A stretch of DNA of 64,000 nucleotides from Buttiauxella gaviniae ATCC 51604. Its GTDB lineage: Bacteria > Pseudomonadota > Gammaproteobacteria > Enterobacterales > Enterobacteriaceae. The notes beneath the pieces were generated by a model. That model worked only from the letters and a program-made list of their open reading frames with translations, searched no databases and was not told where the DNA came from. The DNA lies in contig NZ_LXEP01000020.1 in the NCBI RefSeq assembly GCF_001654835.1, positions 124,001 through 188,000 on the forward strand, in the 5' to 3' direction. Positions 39,616-52,892 of the stretch are shown here, piece after piece (the first letter of the stretch is position 1; each line of letters opens with the position of its first letter). Made by a program: the position numbers and the translations under genes.

Positions 39616-40884
39616 TTAAAGCCCTGTTTGCGTCATAAATAACTGACGGAATCCGTCCACATCCTGCATCCAGGCGATATATTTGCCATCAGGTGAAAAC
39701 ACCACCGCATCCGCTGAAGGCGCACAACAATCTGTTGCTGTAAGCGGCGTGATTTCACCATCGTTTAAATCGCACAAGACAATCTGCCCCTTTCTCACAA
39801 AGCCCAACGCTTGCCCTGACGGATGCCAGTTAAACGCCGACTGGATATCATCTTGCCCATGCGTAAGCTGGCGTGGCTGCCCACAGTTTGGCGAAATCAG
39901 ATACATTTGCACAATACCTGCATCATCGCGCATCAAGAACGCCAGTAAGCTGCCGTCTGGGCTGCTTCGCACCCAATGCCTTGGCTGGGTAGCTAATCCG
40001 GGGTAACGCTGCTGATGAGTGAAAGTCAGGCGTGTTTGCTCAATGCCCGCAGGTGGTGCTGGCAGAGAGGTTGGCGTTCCTTCAATGGGCTCAGAACCCG
40101 CCTGGAAATAAGCTTCTTTGTTTTCAGGCAAATCAACGATAAACAGCTCGGGCACTTTCTCGCCTTTAGCTGAAACGGTATCGCCAATAAATGCCAGCGC
40201 CCAACGCTGTTGGCTGCCATCAGGTTTTAAATAGCCATGGTTGCCCACCCAACCTTCTTCATAGGCACGGTTTATTTCATCACTTCCGGGCTGTGGTGAT
40301 GGCGTAGTGCGGCTCACCAGCACGCAATAATGGCTACCATCATATTCACGAGGATGCTGTTTAACAGGTGTCACCGGGCCGAATGGCAGAGCAATACAAA
40401 CATTACGCAGATCTTTCGTCGCATCGTATTGATGCATCACATGGTCGTTATAGGTGAAGCTAACGCGCGTACCATCAGGGCTCCAGACGTGAACATGGCT
40501 GCCGCCACGCAAAGCGCCGGGGGTAAACGGAGGGGTAATATCCATTGCATCGAGATTGGTTGCGATGCCATTTTCGACCACCACGCCACGGCGATGATGG
40601 AAATCGTATTGCCATGTTTCGTCAGGGTTTTCCGGACCGTGGATAAAGACATAACGTTCGGGTTGCTGCGGGTTCACGGTCACCACGCCGACATGCGCGC
40701 CATGCGATGCCTGATAGATCAGTTCCACTTCCCCAGTCATCACGTTTACCCTTTCAATCGTTTCACTGGTAAACGACGCGCCTGAAGGGCGAACATCAAA
40801 CACTAGCCACTGGCTATCTGGCGTCCAGGTGTTGATGTTAGTGAGTTGATGATTACGTGATGCAAAGGTGAGTTGTTTGGTCAT
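39616..40884 (-). CDS. yidR: YidR family beta-propeller-like protein (DUF3748)
   Basis: 422 aa with repeated WSPDGTRVSFTY, SSPDGSLLAFLM, WHPSGQALGFV and FSPDGKYIAWMQ motifs, the TolB/WD40-like blades of a beta-propeller. Matches E. coli YidR, a protein of unknown function. No signal peptide is visible. Its start overlaps the FUSC transporter stop (ATGA). Confidence 0.9.
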   Translation of the reverse strand: MTKQLTFASRNHQLTNINTWTPDSQWLVFDVRPSGASFTSETIERVNVMTGEVELIYQASHGAHVGVVTVNPQQPERYVFIHGPENPDETWQYDFHHRRGVVVENGIATNLDAMDITPPFTPGALRGGSHVHVWSPDGTRVSFTYNDHVMHQYDATKDLRNVCIALPFGPVTPVKQHPREYDGSHYCVLVSRTTPSPQPGSDEINRAYEEGWVGNHGYLKPDGSQQRWALAFIGDTVSAKGEKVPELFIVDLPENKEAYFQAGSEPIEGTPTSLPAPPAGIEQTRLTFTHQQRYPGLATQPRHWVRSSPDGSLLAFLMRDDAGIVQMYLISPNCGQPRQLTHGQDDIQSAFNWHPSGQALGFVRKGQIVLCDLNDGEITPLTATDCCAPSADAVVFSPDGKYIAWMQDVDGFRQLFMTQTGL

Positions 40885-42026
40885 GGTTTTACCCTGAGAC
40901 GATGACTGAGATGAGCTTTAAGCACGCGTACTAGCAGCATGATGATGGCAAGCATCAGCACACCCAATATGATCCCATAAAATCTCTGCAAAGCGACATG
41001 CGGATCGGCAGACCAGTAATGGGGTTGGATGAAAATTATGATCCACGCGATGGTGAATTGCCTGCCTGTATAGCTGACATTATCGCTTCCTTGTTGCAGG
41101 TGGCAGCCCAGCCACAGCCCGGCAGTGAGCGCCAGGATATATAACCACGCAGAGCCATGAAGCACTGGCAGAAGCAGAATGCCCAATATCCCAGCCAGCA
41201 AACAGCCCACCAGCCTTTGAACCATGCGGTCGATAATTTGCGTATTGGTTTCAGGGGTGTTTTTACCGGCGGGTAAAACAGAAATGGCAATGACGGTTAC
41301 CAGTGCCTGTGAAAGGTCGCTGATATTGGCCTGCCACAAAATGAGCGCGACGATAAAAACGGCGATACCCGCCTCCACGCCAAGCAATATGCGCTTTGAG
41401 CGCCATTCCGATTCACTGACGACAATTACGCTAGCAGTTGCGGCAGGGGATTTATCGCCCGCCAGGTTCAGCAATGTGCTAATCCAGTGGAAGACAAAAC
41501 CCGTCACCAAACACATGCTTATCCCCACGGCAACTTCCGAAATACGGCTTAGCGTAAACCTCACGACTACGGGGAATGATGAAACAGATTGTGCATCGAT
41601 GATAACCATCATCGCTGTAACCGCACCGAGCAGCCAGGCATAGGACCAGGGAGATTCATTAGCGCGATAAACGGTGTACCCGCCAATCAAGCCACACAGC
41701 AGAAATGCAACATCGACATATGGCAGAACGACAACAGTGGAGAGGAGACCAAAGCAGCCCCCAACTATTGTGCCCAGCAATCGTTGCAGAGCACGAACCG
41801 AGCTTTCCTTCGGCGTTGCTTTTGTCACGGCAAAGCTGCTGAGTGCCGCCCACCAGGCAAAATGTAACCCTAATTTTTCTGATACCCACACTGCAAGCGC
41901 AAGCGCGACAATGACCTCAGCAGCAAAAAGCATTTTTGTGGCCGATGTATGCCAGAAACGGAGTTCATGATTTAAAGCCGAAAAATGGTCGAGGCAGTAT
42001 TGTCGAGCGGAGGTCAGAAAAGGCAT
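40881..42026 (-). CDS. FUSC-family aromatic acid/fusaric acid resistance-like transporter
   Basis: 381-aa inner-membrane protein with two sets of about five to six transmembrane helices separated by a short soluble segment (SATKMLFAAEVIVALALAVW ... RLLGTIVGGCFG and a second RLVGCLLAGILG), the repeated half of the FUSC/YccS/AaeB superfamily. Probably exports aromatic acids or similar compounds. Translationally coupled to yidR; E. coli K-12 has no counterpart here, so this is an accessory gene. Substrate unknown. Confidence 0.85.
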   Translation of the reverse strand: MPFLTSARQYCLDHFSALNHELRFWHTSATKMLFAAEVIVALALAVWVSEKLGLHFAWWAALSSFAVTKATPKESSVRALQRLLGTIVGGCFGLLSTVVVLPYVDVAFLLCGLIGGYTVYRANESPWSYAWLLGAVTAMMVIIDAQSVSSFPVVVRFTLSRISEVAVGISMCLVTGFVFHWISTLLNLAGDKSPAATASVIVVSESEWRSKRILLGVEAGIAVFIVALILWQANISDLSQALVTVIAISVLPAGKNTPETNTQIIDRMVQRLVGCLLAGILGILLLPVLHGSAWLYILALTAGLWLGCHLQQGSDNVSYTGRQFTIAWIIIFIQPHYWSADPHVALQRFYGIILGVLMLAIIMLLVRVLKAHLSHRLRVKP

Positions 42027-42072
42027 GGTTAACTTCTAAAGAATAAGACCCGATGAGTATCAGTGTAGATAA

Positions 42073-42098
42073 GCCCCGGCATAAATGACTACCGGGGT
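42073..42098 (-). terminator. Hairpin after yidA
   Basis: CCCCGG/CCGGGG inverted repeat around a 12-nt loop between yidA and the FUSC gene, both on the minus strand. T-run weak. Confidence 0.45.
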
Positions 42099-42105
42099 GC
42101 ATGCT

Positions 42106-42924
42106 TTATCGGTCGTTCAAAACAAACTTCTCAATCGCGTACGCAACGCCATCTTCAAGGTTTGATTTGGTGACGAAGTTACTGACTTCTTTAACTTTAT
42201 CGATGGCGTTATCCATCGCAACACCGATGCCCGCATATTCCAGCATCGCGATGTCGTTTTCCTGGTCGCCCAGCGTCATCACTTCTTCTTGCTTGATGCC
42301 GAGAGATTCTGCCAGCGCTTTCACGCCCGTACCTTTGTTGACGCGCTTATCGAGAATTTCCAGGAAGTATGGCGAGCTTTTCAGCAGGGTATAGCGCTCA
42401 TAAACATCGGCTGGAATTTTAGCGATCGCTTTATCCAAAATAGCCGGCTCGTCGATCATCATCACTTTCAGGTACGCACCGTTTTTATCCATATTTTCTG
42501 GCTCGCTGAACACCAGCGGGATATTAGCGATAAAGGATTCATGAACGGTGTAATAGCTGATATCGCGGTTCGCGGTGTACAACGTGTGCCTGTCCAGCGC
42601 ATGGAAGTGAGAACCAACATCACGGGAAAGCTGTTCCAGATAACGGTAGTCATCATAGCTAAGTGCGGTTTGCGCCACACTGCTGCCGTCGCTCGCTTTC
42701 TGCACCAGAGCTCCGTTATAGGTGATGCAGTAATCATTCGGCTTATCCATATGCAGCTCGCGGAGATAGCTCTCAACACCTGCAAAAGGGCGTCCGGTAC
42801 ACAAAACAACGTTTACGCCACGTTCGCGCGCACTGGCGATGGCGGCTTTAACGGCTGGAGAAATGGTGTGGTCAGGCAGCAACAATGTGCCGTCCATATC
42901 AATAGCAATAAGTTTTATAGTCAT
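42106..42924 (-). CDS. yidA: HAD-family sugar phosphatase YidA
   Basis: 272-aa Cof-type HAD phosphatase; E. coli YidA hydrolyses alpha-D-glucose-1-phosphate and other sugar phosphates. Motif I is IDMDGTL (D9, D11), motif II CTGRPF, motif III lysine in VNKGTGVKAL and motif IV GDQENDIAML. Near-identical frame to the E. coli protein. Confidence 0.96.
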   Translation of the reverse strand: MTIKLIAIDMDGTLLLPDHTISPAVKAAIASARERGVNVVLCTGRPFAGVESYLRELHMDKPNDYCITYNGALVQKASDGSSVAQTALSYDDYRYLEQLSRDVGSHFHALDRHTLYTANRDISYYTVHESFIANIPLVFSEPENMDKNGAYLKVMMIDEPAILDKAIAKIPADVYERYTLLKSSPYFLEILDKRVNKGTGVKALAESLGIKQEEVMTLGDQENDIAMLEYAGIGVAMDNAIDKVKEVSNFVTKSNLEDGVAYAIEKFVLNDR

Positions 42925-43017
42925 AGGATTTTCTGAGGTAATGAGTTTATCTCATGCTAACGCGATTAAGCCTGCAAAAATAGCGCTACGTTTCGAATGA
43001 AAAAGGTCCGTTTTAAG

Positions 43018-43050
43018 CATAAAAAAACGCCACCCGTAGAGTGTGGCGTT
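43018..43050 (-). terminator. Terminator after yidB
   Basis: AACGCCAC/GTGGCGTT stem followed by a seven-T run on the minus strand. Confidence 0.88.
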
Positions 43051-43051
43051 T

Positions 43052-43110
43052 ATACCCAAAATAATTCGAGTTGCAGCCAACGCATCTGCGGCTTGAAGTA
43101 TGACGGGTAT
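43052..43110. repeat. Dispersed ~59-bp hairpin repeat, copy B
   Basis: Inverse-orientation copy of the element at 27402-27460: ATACCC...TTCGAGTTGCAGCCAAC...GCTTGAAGTAT...GGGTAT. Its last base is the first base of the yidB stop codon complement, so it abuts the gene exactly. Confidence 0.75.
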
Positions 43111-43499
43111 TAGCTGAAGAATTTATCCTTTAGCATATGGAAGCCTTTAGTCAGCAAATCTTCGTCGTGAGCAACTTCACCTGCGGGTGAAAGCGTATCG
43201 ACAATTTTCGGGAACTGCTCAGCGAGTAGTTGCGATGCGCTTCCAACATCAATCCCGAGTTTTTCAGCCAGACCGCTGATTGCTGGTGTGCCCAGCACGT
43301 CTTGCATTTGCTCTGGGCTAACGCTTTGGTTATGCGCGCCGCTCAGCCAGGAGGTAACCACATCAGAGAAACCCTTTTCGCGAAACCGCTCAAGAATCGT
43401 CTGAATGCCGCCTTGTTCATTAATCCACGTAAGGATGACTTTGAATTTACCTGCATCGCCACCCCCCATCATGCCAGTAACTTGATCGAATAAACCCAT
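43110..43499 (-). CDS. yidB: YidB family protein (DUF937)
   Basis: 129-aa DUF937 protein starting MGLFDQVTGMMGGG at ATG 43497-43499, as in E. coli (an in-frame ATG seven codons earlier has no SD). Helical, soluble, with VLGTPAISGLAEKLGIDVGSASQLLAEQFPKIVD typical of the family. Function unknown. Confidence 0.93.
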   Translation of the reverse strand: MGLFDQVTGMMGGGDAGKFKVILTWINEQGGIQTILERFREKGFSDVVTSWLSGAHNQSVSPEQMQDVLGTPAISGLAEKLGIDVGSASQLLAEQFPKIVDTLSPAGEVAHDEDLLTKGFHMLKDKFFS

Positions 43500-43625
43500 G
43501 ACCGTGTCCTCTGCAATCACGAAGTGTGCATTAGAAGTGTAGTCATTGACGGATATTAGCGTGGAGAAATAGAGGTGCGAGAGAGTGAGATTATTGGTGG
43601 GCAGACGCCCACCAACGGGTAGAGA

Positions 43626-47142
<3,517 letters not shown>

Positions 47143-47277
47143 ATTTAACTCACAACCAGGGCGTTATCGGCGCAGTTAGTCTGATTACGGCCAGCGCGCA
47201 ACAACCGGAGCGTACTGAAGTACGTGAGGATTGTCAGCACTGCCCGGAACCAGAATAACAAGTAAGATAGCCCGATA
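47143..47277. repeat. Inserted palindromic sequence between dnaN and recF
   Basis: 135 nt with no coding potential of note, containing the hairpin CGTACTGAAGTACG (47211-47224) and several GC-rich half-palindromes (GCGCAGTTAG, CCAGCGCGC). In E. coli these two genes are contiguous. It looks like an intergenic repeat element, but I see no other copy in the window. Confidence 0.5.
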
Positions 47278-48378
47278 CTAAAGACGCATTGGCATGACGA
47301 CGTAGGCCGCCGCCTGAGAAGCTGCATCTTCAATCTGCACACTGGAAACAGAATCGGTCAGCAAAATGCGCACGTTCTCGCATTTGAGTGCATTCAGAAC
47401 ATCAAGCACGTAACTGACGTTGAAGCCGATTTCCATATCTGTGCCGTCATAAGTGACGTCGAGAATCTCTTCGGCTTCTTCCTGCTCCGGGTTGTTAGCG
47501 GTGATTTTCAACTGATTGGCAATCACTTGCAGACGAACACCACGGAATTTCTCGTTAGACAAAATCGCCGCGCGTGAAAACGCTTGTTTCAGTAAATCGC
47601 AGCTGGCATCGAGATGTTTATCCGGGTTCTTCGGCAATACGCGGCGATAGTCCGGGAAACGGCCATCAACCAGTTTGGATGTGAAGATAAAGTCGCCGAC
47701 GTGAGCGCGGATGTTGTTGCTGCCGATCTGGATACGCAACGGTGAATCGCCGCCATCCAACATACGCATCAGCTCAATCACGCCTTTACGCGGCACGATC
47801 ACCGAATGGTTTGGCAGAGACTGACCGACCGGCATAGAACACACAGCCAGGCGGTGACCATCGGTCGCCACGGTGCGTAACTCTTCGCCTTCGGTTTCAA
47901 ACAACATGCCGTTCAAATAGTAACGAACGTCCTGATGCGCCATAGAAAATTGCGTGGCTTCAATCAGGCGTTTCATGGTCGCTTGCGGGAGCGTGAATTC
48001 TACTTCGCTCTGCCAGTCGTCCAGGTTCGGGAAATCAGCAGCAGGCAGCGTCGAGAGCGAGAAACGGCTACGCCCGGAGCGCACCAACATACGGTCGCCC
48101 TCAAGCGTAACAGCGATTTCTGCACCTTCCGGCAAACCACGGCAGATATCGAAAAATTTACGTGCTGGAACCGTTGTGGCACCCGGCTCATGCGGTTGCA
48201 CCAACGCGACACGCGCCACCATCTCCATTTCCAGGTCAGTACCTGTTAATGAAAGAGTTCCTTCCGCGACTTGCAACAGCAGATTGCCGAGAATCGGTAA
48301 CGTCGGACGGCCACCTAACGGGCCACTCACCTGTTGCAGCGGTTTTAATAAAGTTTCACGTTCAACGGTAAATTTCAT
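47278..48378 (-). CDS. dnaN: DNA polymerase III beta sliding clamp
   Basis: 366-aa ring-forming clamp that tethers DNA polymerases. MKFTVERETLLKPLQQVSGPLGGRPTLPILGN at the N-terminus and the C-terminal YVVMPMRL that lines the peptide-binding pocket match E. coli. Four nt after dnaA, same operon. Confidence 0.99.
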   Translation of the reverse strand: MKFTVERETLLKPLQQVSGPLGGRPTLPILGNLLLQVAEGTLSLTGTDLEMEMVARVALVQPHEPGATTVPARKFFDICRGLPEGAEIAVTLEGDRMLVRSGRSRFSLSTLPAADFPNLDDWQSEVEFTLPQATMKRLIEATQFSMAHQDVRYYLNGMLFETEGEELRTVATDGHRLAVCSMPVGQSLPNHSVIVPRKGVIELMRMLDGGDSPLRIQIGSNNIRAHVGDFIFTSKLVDGRFPDYRRVLPKNPDKHLDASCDLLKQAFSRAAILSNEKFRGVRLQVIANQLKITANNPEQEEAEEILDVTYDGTDMEIGFNVSYVLDVLNALKCENVRILLTDSVSSVQIEDAASQAAAYVVMPMRL

Positions 48379-48382
48379 AGCG

Positions 48383-49771
48383 TCACGAAGATAATGTTCT
48401 GATTAGGTTAGAGAAATCTTCTTTGATGTCGTGGCTTTCTTCACGCAACTGCTCAATCTTACGGCAGGCATGCAGAACCGTAGTATGGTCGCGGCCACCA
48501 AAGGCATCGCCGATTTCTGGCAAGCTGTGGTTCGTCAGTTCCTTCGCCAGTGCCATTGCCATTTGACGTGGACGGGCAACAGAGCGGGAACGACGCTTGG
48601 ACAACAGGTCAGCAATCTTTATTTTATAGTACTCTGCCACCGTCTTCTGAATATTGTCGATGGTGACAAGCTTCTCTTGCAGCGCCAGCAAGTCACGCAG
48701 CGCTTCACGCACGAAGTCGATAGTAATCGCCCGGCCAGTAAAGTTGGCGTTGGCGATAACACGGTTCAATGCCCCTTCAAGCTCACGCACGTTTGAACGT
48801 AAACGCTTAGCAATAAAGAAGGCCACTTCACCAGGCAGACGGATATCGTTCTCGTCTGCTTTTTTCATCAGGATCGCAACACGCGTTTCCAGTTCTGGTG
48901 GCTCAATCGCAACTGTGAGCCCCCAACCGAAGCGAGATTTCAGACGATCTTCAACCCCATTGATCTCTTTTGGATAACGATCCGAAGTCAGAATGATCTG
49001 CTGGTTACCTTCAAGCAAGGCGTTGAAGGTGTGGAAGAATTCTTCTTGTGAACGTTCTTTATTAGCAAAGAATTGAATGTCATCAATCAGCAGCGCATCA
49101 ACAGAACGGTAGTAACGTTTGAACTCTTCAATAGCGTTATTTTGCAGTGCTTTTACCATGTCCTGAACGAAACGTTCAGAATGCATGTACACCACTTTTG
49201 CATTCGGTTTGCGCGCAATAATACCGTTGCCAACAGCATGCAAAAGGTGCGTTTTACCAAGACCCGTGCCGCCATAAAGGAATAAAGGGTTGTAAGCGCC
49301 ACCTGGGTTGTCTGCCACCTGACGTGCTGCCGCGCGAGCCAGTTGGTTCGACTTACCTTCAACGAAGTTATCGAAAGTATGTTTTACGTTAACGTTAGAG
49401 CGATAGGAGTGTTCAGCCGGAGCCGGAGAATTATCCCAGCTTGGGCGAAGATGAGTAGTAGGGCGCGCGATGTGTACATGCGCCGGAGCAGTAGTAACAG
49501 TCTGCTGATTCAGCGTTTGGTTGACCGGTTTGCTGCCTACTTCAAAACGCAATACGGGTGCATCAGTGCCGCAGAAATCATTCAGCAAGCCATTGATGTT
49601 ATTAAGGTACTTATCTCGCACCCAGTCGAGAACAAAACGGTTTGGAGCATACAGGGCCAGCGTGTTATCGCTCAGTTCCGCCTGTAGGGGGCGTATCCAC
49701 ATACTGAATTCTGTGGCTGGTAACTCATCCTGCAATCGGGCAAGACACTGCTGCCAAAGCGAAAGTGACAC
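48383..49771 (-). CDS. dnaA: Replication initiator DnaA
   Basis: AAA+ initiator that binds TTATCCACA boxes at oriC. Domain I ([24 protein letters not shown]), a variable linker, AAA+ with Walker [10 protein letters not shown] and Walker B LLIDDIQF, and the C-terminal DnaA-box-binding helix-turn-helix with [16 protein letters not shown] choose GTG 49769-49771, giving 462 aa, because the E. coli start is a GTG before SLSLWQQ and GGAG lies six nt upstream; a second GTG at 49781-49783 is possible. Confidence 0.98.
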   Translation of the reverse strand: MSLSLWQQCLARLQDELPATEFSMWIRPLQAELSDNTLALYAPNRFVLDWVRDKYLNNINGLLNDFCGTDAPVLRFEVGSKPVNQTLNQQTVTTAPAHVHIARPTTHLRPSWDNSPAPAEHSYRSNVNVKHTFDNFVEGKSNQLARAAARQVADNPGGAYNPLFLYGGTGLGKTHLLHAVGNGIIARKPNAKVVYMHSERFVQDMVKALQNNAIEEFKRYYRSVDALLIDDIQFFANKERSQEEFFHTFNALLEGNQQIILTSDRYPKEINGVEDRLKSRFGWGLTVAIEPPELETRVAILMKKADENDIRLPGEVAFFIAKRLRSNVRELEGALNRVIANANFTGRAITIDFVREALRDLLALQEKLVTIDNIQKTVAEYYKIKIADLLSKRRSRSVARPRQMAMALAKELTNHSLPEIGDAFGGRDHTTVLHACRKIEQLREESHDIKEDFSNLIRTLSS

Positions 49772-49998
49772 GGCGGACTCCACTCGAACAAAGTCGATAA
49801 AATGACGAAGACTGAAAGTTTATATTCATGATTGTTGACACACGCCGACTCTTCCTCAACGGAACCCCGATTCGGGAAGCGTGCGAACCGCTATCTGCGG
49901 TTTACCCCAGGGTGAACGCTAAAGGATCACGATCGGGACCGCGGATCATAGCCTAAAGTACGCCAGAGATCTTCTGTTTCTCACAGTTTCTTCCCGAT

Positions 49999-50007
49999 TT
50001 ATCCACA
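49999..50007 (+). promoter_or_regulatory. DnaA box
   Basis: TTATCCACA, exact match to the R1-type consensus, about 230 nt upstream of the dnaA start codon, as in the autoregulated E. coli dnaA promoter region. Confidence 0.85.
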
Positions 50008-50265
50008 GGGCTGTTTTGTGGAGTCTAAGTGTAAACGATCCTGTCAGACGCACAGCGCTTTACCTTCCTATATTGGAAAATTTAATGACTAGTGCACAAA
50101 ATCGACTTATCTGATCTAAGGAAGATCCCCAACGATCCTTGCGCTTTAATGGGGACGCCGTATAATTCCCCACCCGTCGCGTGTCACCACGGCTTTATTT
50201 TGGTCAGATCCTGGTCTTTTTAGGGGTCAAAAAGCGAATTAAGGCACGGGAATAAGGAAAGAGAA

Positions 50266-50294
50266 TTGACTCCGGAGTGTACAATTATTACAAT
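50266..50294 (+). promoter_or_regulatory. Strong sigma-70 promoter of rpmH-rnpA
   Basis: TTGACT (50266-50271), 17-nt spacer, TACAAT (50289-50294), about 100 nt before rpmH. Close to consensus, suiting a ribosomal-protein operon. Confidence 0.8.
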
Positions 50295-50385
50295 CCGGCC
50301 TCTTTAATCAGCCACACTGAGGCGTAAGTCGTTTGCAGTTTCTGCAAGGCTCTTCGCTAACCCAGTGAAATTTATCCAAGTTTAG

Positions 50386-50538
<153 letters not shown>

Positions 50539-50555
50539 TAAAAGCTAACCCCTGA

Positions 50556-50915
50556 GTGGTTAAGCTCGCATTTCCCAGGGAGTTACGCTTGTTAACTCCC
50601 ACTCATTTCACTTTCGTCTTCCAGCAGCCTCAACGGGCTGGCACGCCGCAAATCACCATCCTCGGCCGCCTAAATTCGCTGGGGCATCCCCGCATCGGTC
50701 TTACAGTCGCTAAGAAAAATGTTAAACGTGCACACGAACGCAATCGGATTAAACGTCTGACGCGTGAGAGTTTCCGTTTGCGTCAGCACGAACTTCCTCC
50801 AATGGATTTCGTGGTAGTGGCTAAGAAAGGGGTTGCAGACCTGGATAACCGGGCTTTATCGGAAGCATTGGAAAAGTTATGGCGCCGTCATTGTCGCCTT
50901 TCTCCCGGCTCTTGA
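50556..50915 (+). CDS. rnpA: Ribonuclease P protein component
   Basis: 119-aa basic protein that assists the M1 RNA in tRNA 5' processing. Starts at GTG as in E. coli ([15 protein letters not shown]) and carries the RNR signature [14 protein letters not shown]. 17 nt after rpmH; overlaps yidD by 37 nt. Confidence 0.98.
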   Translation: MVKLAFPRELRLLTPTHFTFVFQQPQRAGTPQITILGRLNSLGHPRIGLTVAKKNVKRAHERNRIKRLTRESFRLRQHELPPMDFVVVAKKGVADLDNRALSEALEKLWRRHCRLSPGS

Positions 50916-51136
50916 TAGGCCTGATTAGGGTCTATCAGCGCCTGATAAGTCCGCTTCTCGGGCCGCATTGCCGTTTTACTCCAACCTGTTCTCACTACGG
51001 AATTGAGGCATTGCGCAGGTTTGGGGTGTTAAAAGGCAGTTGGTTGACAGTGAAACGCGTATTAAAATGCCACCCTTTGAACCCCGGTGGAGACGATCCC
51101 GTCCCACCTGGACCTTTTGATACCAGAGAACACTAA
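50879..51136 (+). CDS. yidD: Membrane protein insertion efficiency factor YidD
   Basis: 85-aa YidD protein with the conserved [22 protein letters not shown] motif containing two cysteines and an amphipathic N-terminal helix. Helps YidC-dependent insertion. Starts inside the rnpA 3' end and ends 2 nt before yidC. Confidence 0.97.
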   Translation: MAPSLSPFSRLLIGLIRVYQRLISPLLGPHCRFTPTCSHYGIEALRRFGVLKGSWLTVKRVLKCHPLNPGGDDPVPPGPFDTREH

Positions 51137-51138
51137 CG

Positions 51139-52785
51139 ATGGATTCGCAACGCAATCTCTTTCTCATCGCTTTGTTGTTCGTGTCTTTCATGATCTGGCA
51201 AGCCTGGGAGCAGGACCACGCTCCACAACCTCAGGTGCAACAGACCACGCAGACTACGACCACCGCAGCAGGTAACGCCGCAAACCAGGGTGTGCCGACC
51301 AGTGGCCAGGGTAAAATCATCACGGTTAAAACTGACGTTCTTGAGCTTTCCATCAACACCCGTGGTGGTGATGTTGAGCAGGCGCTGTTATTGACCTACC
51401 CGAAAGAGCTCAAATCTAATGAGCCGTTCCAGTTACTGGAAACTACGCCAGAGTTTGTCTACCAGGCACAAAGTGGCCTGACCGGTCGCGATGGCCCGGA
51501 TAACCCGGCTAATGGTGAGCGTCCTCTGTATAACGTTGCTAGCGATACTTTCGTGCTGCCAGAAGGCCAGAACGAAATCGTTATCCCAATGACGTATACC
51601 GATGCGGCGGGCAATACCTTCACTAAATCCTTCACCCTGAAACGCGGCGAGTTCGCGGTAAGCGTGAATTACGATGTGAAGAACGCCGGTGAGAAACCGC
51701 TGGAGCTGGCTACTTTTGGTCAGTTGAAGCAGTCCATCAATCTGCCGACTCACCGCGATACAGGAAGCAACAACTTTGCGTTGCATACCTTCCGTGGTGC
51801 TGCGTACTCAACTCCAGATGCGAAATACGAAAAATATAAATTCGATAAAATCGCTGATGGTGAAAACCTGAACGTTAACGCCAGCAATGGTTGGGTTGCG
51901 ATGTTGCAGCAGTATTTCGCAACAGCGTGGGTTCCAAATAATCAGGGTACCAACAACTTCTATACCACCAAACTGAACAACGATGTGGCAGCGATTGGTT
52001 ATAAATCCTCGCCGCAACTAGTTCAGCCAGGTCAGACCGCCAAACTGGGTAGCACCCTGTGGGTCGGCCCGGAAATTCAGGACAAAATGGCAGCCGTTGC
52101 GCCGCACCTTGACCTGACAGTGGATTATGGTTGGTTGTGGTTTATTTCTCAGCCGCTGTTCAAGCTGTTGAAATTCCTGCACAGCTTCATCGGTAACTGG
52201 GGCTTCTCCATTATCGTAATCACCTTTATCGTTCGTGGCATCATGTACCCGCTGACTAAAGCGCAGTACACCTCCATGGCGAAAATGCGTATGTTGCAGC
52301 CGAAACTGGCCGCCATGCGTGAACGTATTGGTGACGATAAACAGCGCCAGAGCCAAGAAATGATGGCGTTGTATAAAGCTGAGAAAGTTAACCCGTTGGG
52401 TGGTTGTCTCCCGCTGGTTATCCAGATGCCAATCTTCCTGGCGTTGTACTACATGCTGATGGGTTCTGTGGAACTGCGCCATGCGCCGTTCGCACTGTGG
52501 ATTCATGACTTGTCTGCACAAGACCCGTACTACATCCTGCCGATCCTGATGGGCTTGACGATGTTCTTCATTCAGAAGATGTCGCCGACCACTGTGACCG
52601 ACCCGATGCAGCAGAAGATCATGACCTTTATGCCGGTCATCTTCACGGTGTTCTTCCTGTGGTTCCCGTCAGGCCTGGTACTGTACTATATCGTCAGTAA
52701 CACCGTGACCATCATCCAGCAGCAGCTGATTTATCGCGGTCTTGAGAAACGTGGCTTACACAGCCGCGATAAGAAAAAGACCTGA
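51139..52785 (+). CDS. yidC: Membrane protein insertase YidC
   Basis: 548-aa insertase/chaperone acting alone or with SecYEG. An N-terminal anchor ([18 protein letters not shown]), a large periplasmic beta-sandwich (about 60-340), and the five-helix Oxa1 core from [22 protein letters not shown], including the essential Arg, to [15 protein letters not shown]. Same length as E. coli YidC. Confidence 0.99.
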   Translation: MDSQRNLFLIALLFVSFMIWQAWEQDHAPQPQVQQTTQTTTTAAGNAANQGVPTSGQGKIITVKTDVLELSINTRGGDVEQALLLTYPKELKSNEPFQLLETTPEFVYQAQSGLTGRDGPDNPANGERPLYNVASDTFVLPEGQNEIVIPMTYTDAAGNTFTKSFTLKRGEFAVSVNYDVKNAGEKPLELATFGQLKQSINLPTHRDTGSNNFALHTFRGAAYSTPDAKYEKYKFDKIADGENLNVNASNGWVAMLQQYFATAWVPNNQGTNNFYTTKLNNDVAAIGYKSSPQLVQPGQTAKLGSTLWVGPEIQDKMAAVAPHLDLTVDYGWLWFISQPLFKLLKFLHSFIGNWGFSIIVITFIVRGIMYPLTKAQYTSMAKMRMLQPKLAAMRERIGDDKQRQSQEMMALYKAEKVNPLGGCLPLVIQMPIFLALYYMLMGSVELRHAPFALWIHDLSAQDPYYILPILMGLTMFFIQKMSPTTVTDPMQQKIMTFMPVIFTVFFLWFPSGLVLYYIVSNTVTIIQQQLIYRGLEKRGLHSRDKKKT

Positions 52786-52810
52786 TAACAATTAGCTAGA
52801 AGCTTACGAA

Positions 52811-52836
52811 AGGCGGTCAATAGACCGCCTTTTTTA
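52811..52836 (+). terminator. Terminator after yidC
   Basis: AGGCGGTC/GACCGCCT stem, AATA loop, T-run. Confidence 0.9.
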
Positions 52837-52840
52837 TTTT

Positions 52841-52870
52841 GTAGGGTGGATAAGCGAAGCGTCATCCACC
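52841..52870. repeat. REP-like palindromic unit before mnmE
   Basis: GTAGGGTGGATAAGCG...GTCATCCACC, one unit of the same family found at 32176, 60101 and 62380. It lies in the short yidC-mnmE gap. Confidence 0.75.
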
Positions 52871-52892
52871 AGCCATCTCGAAAGGGAAAATT

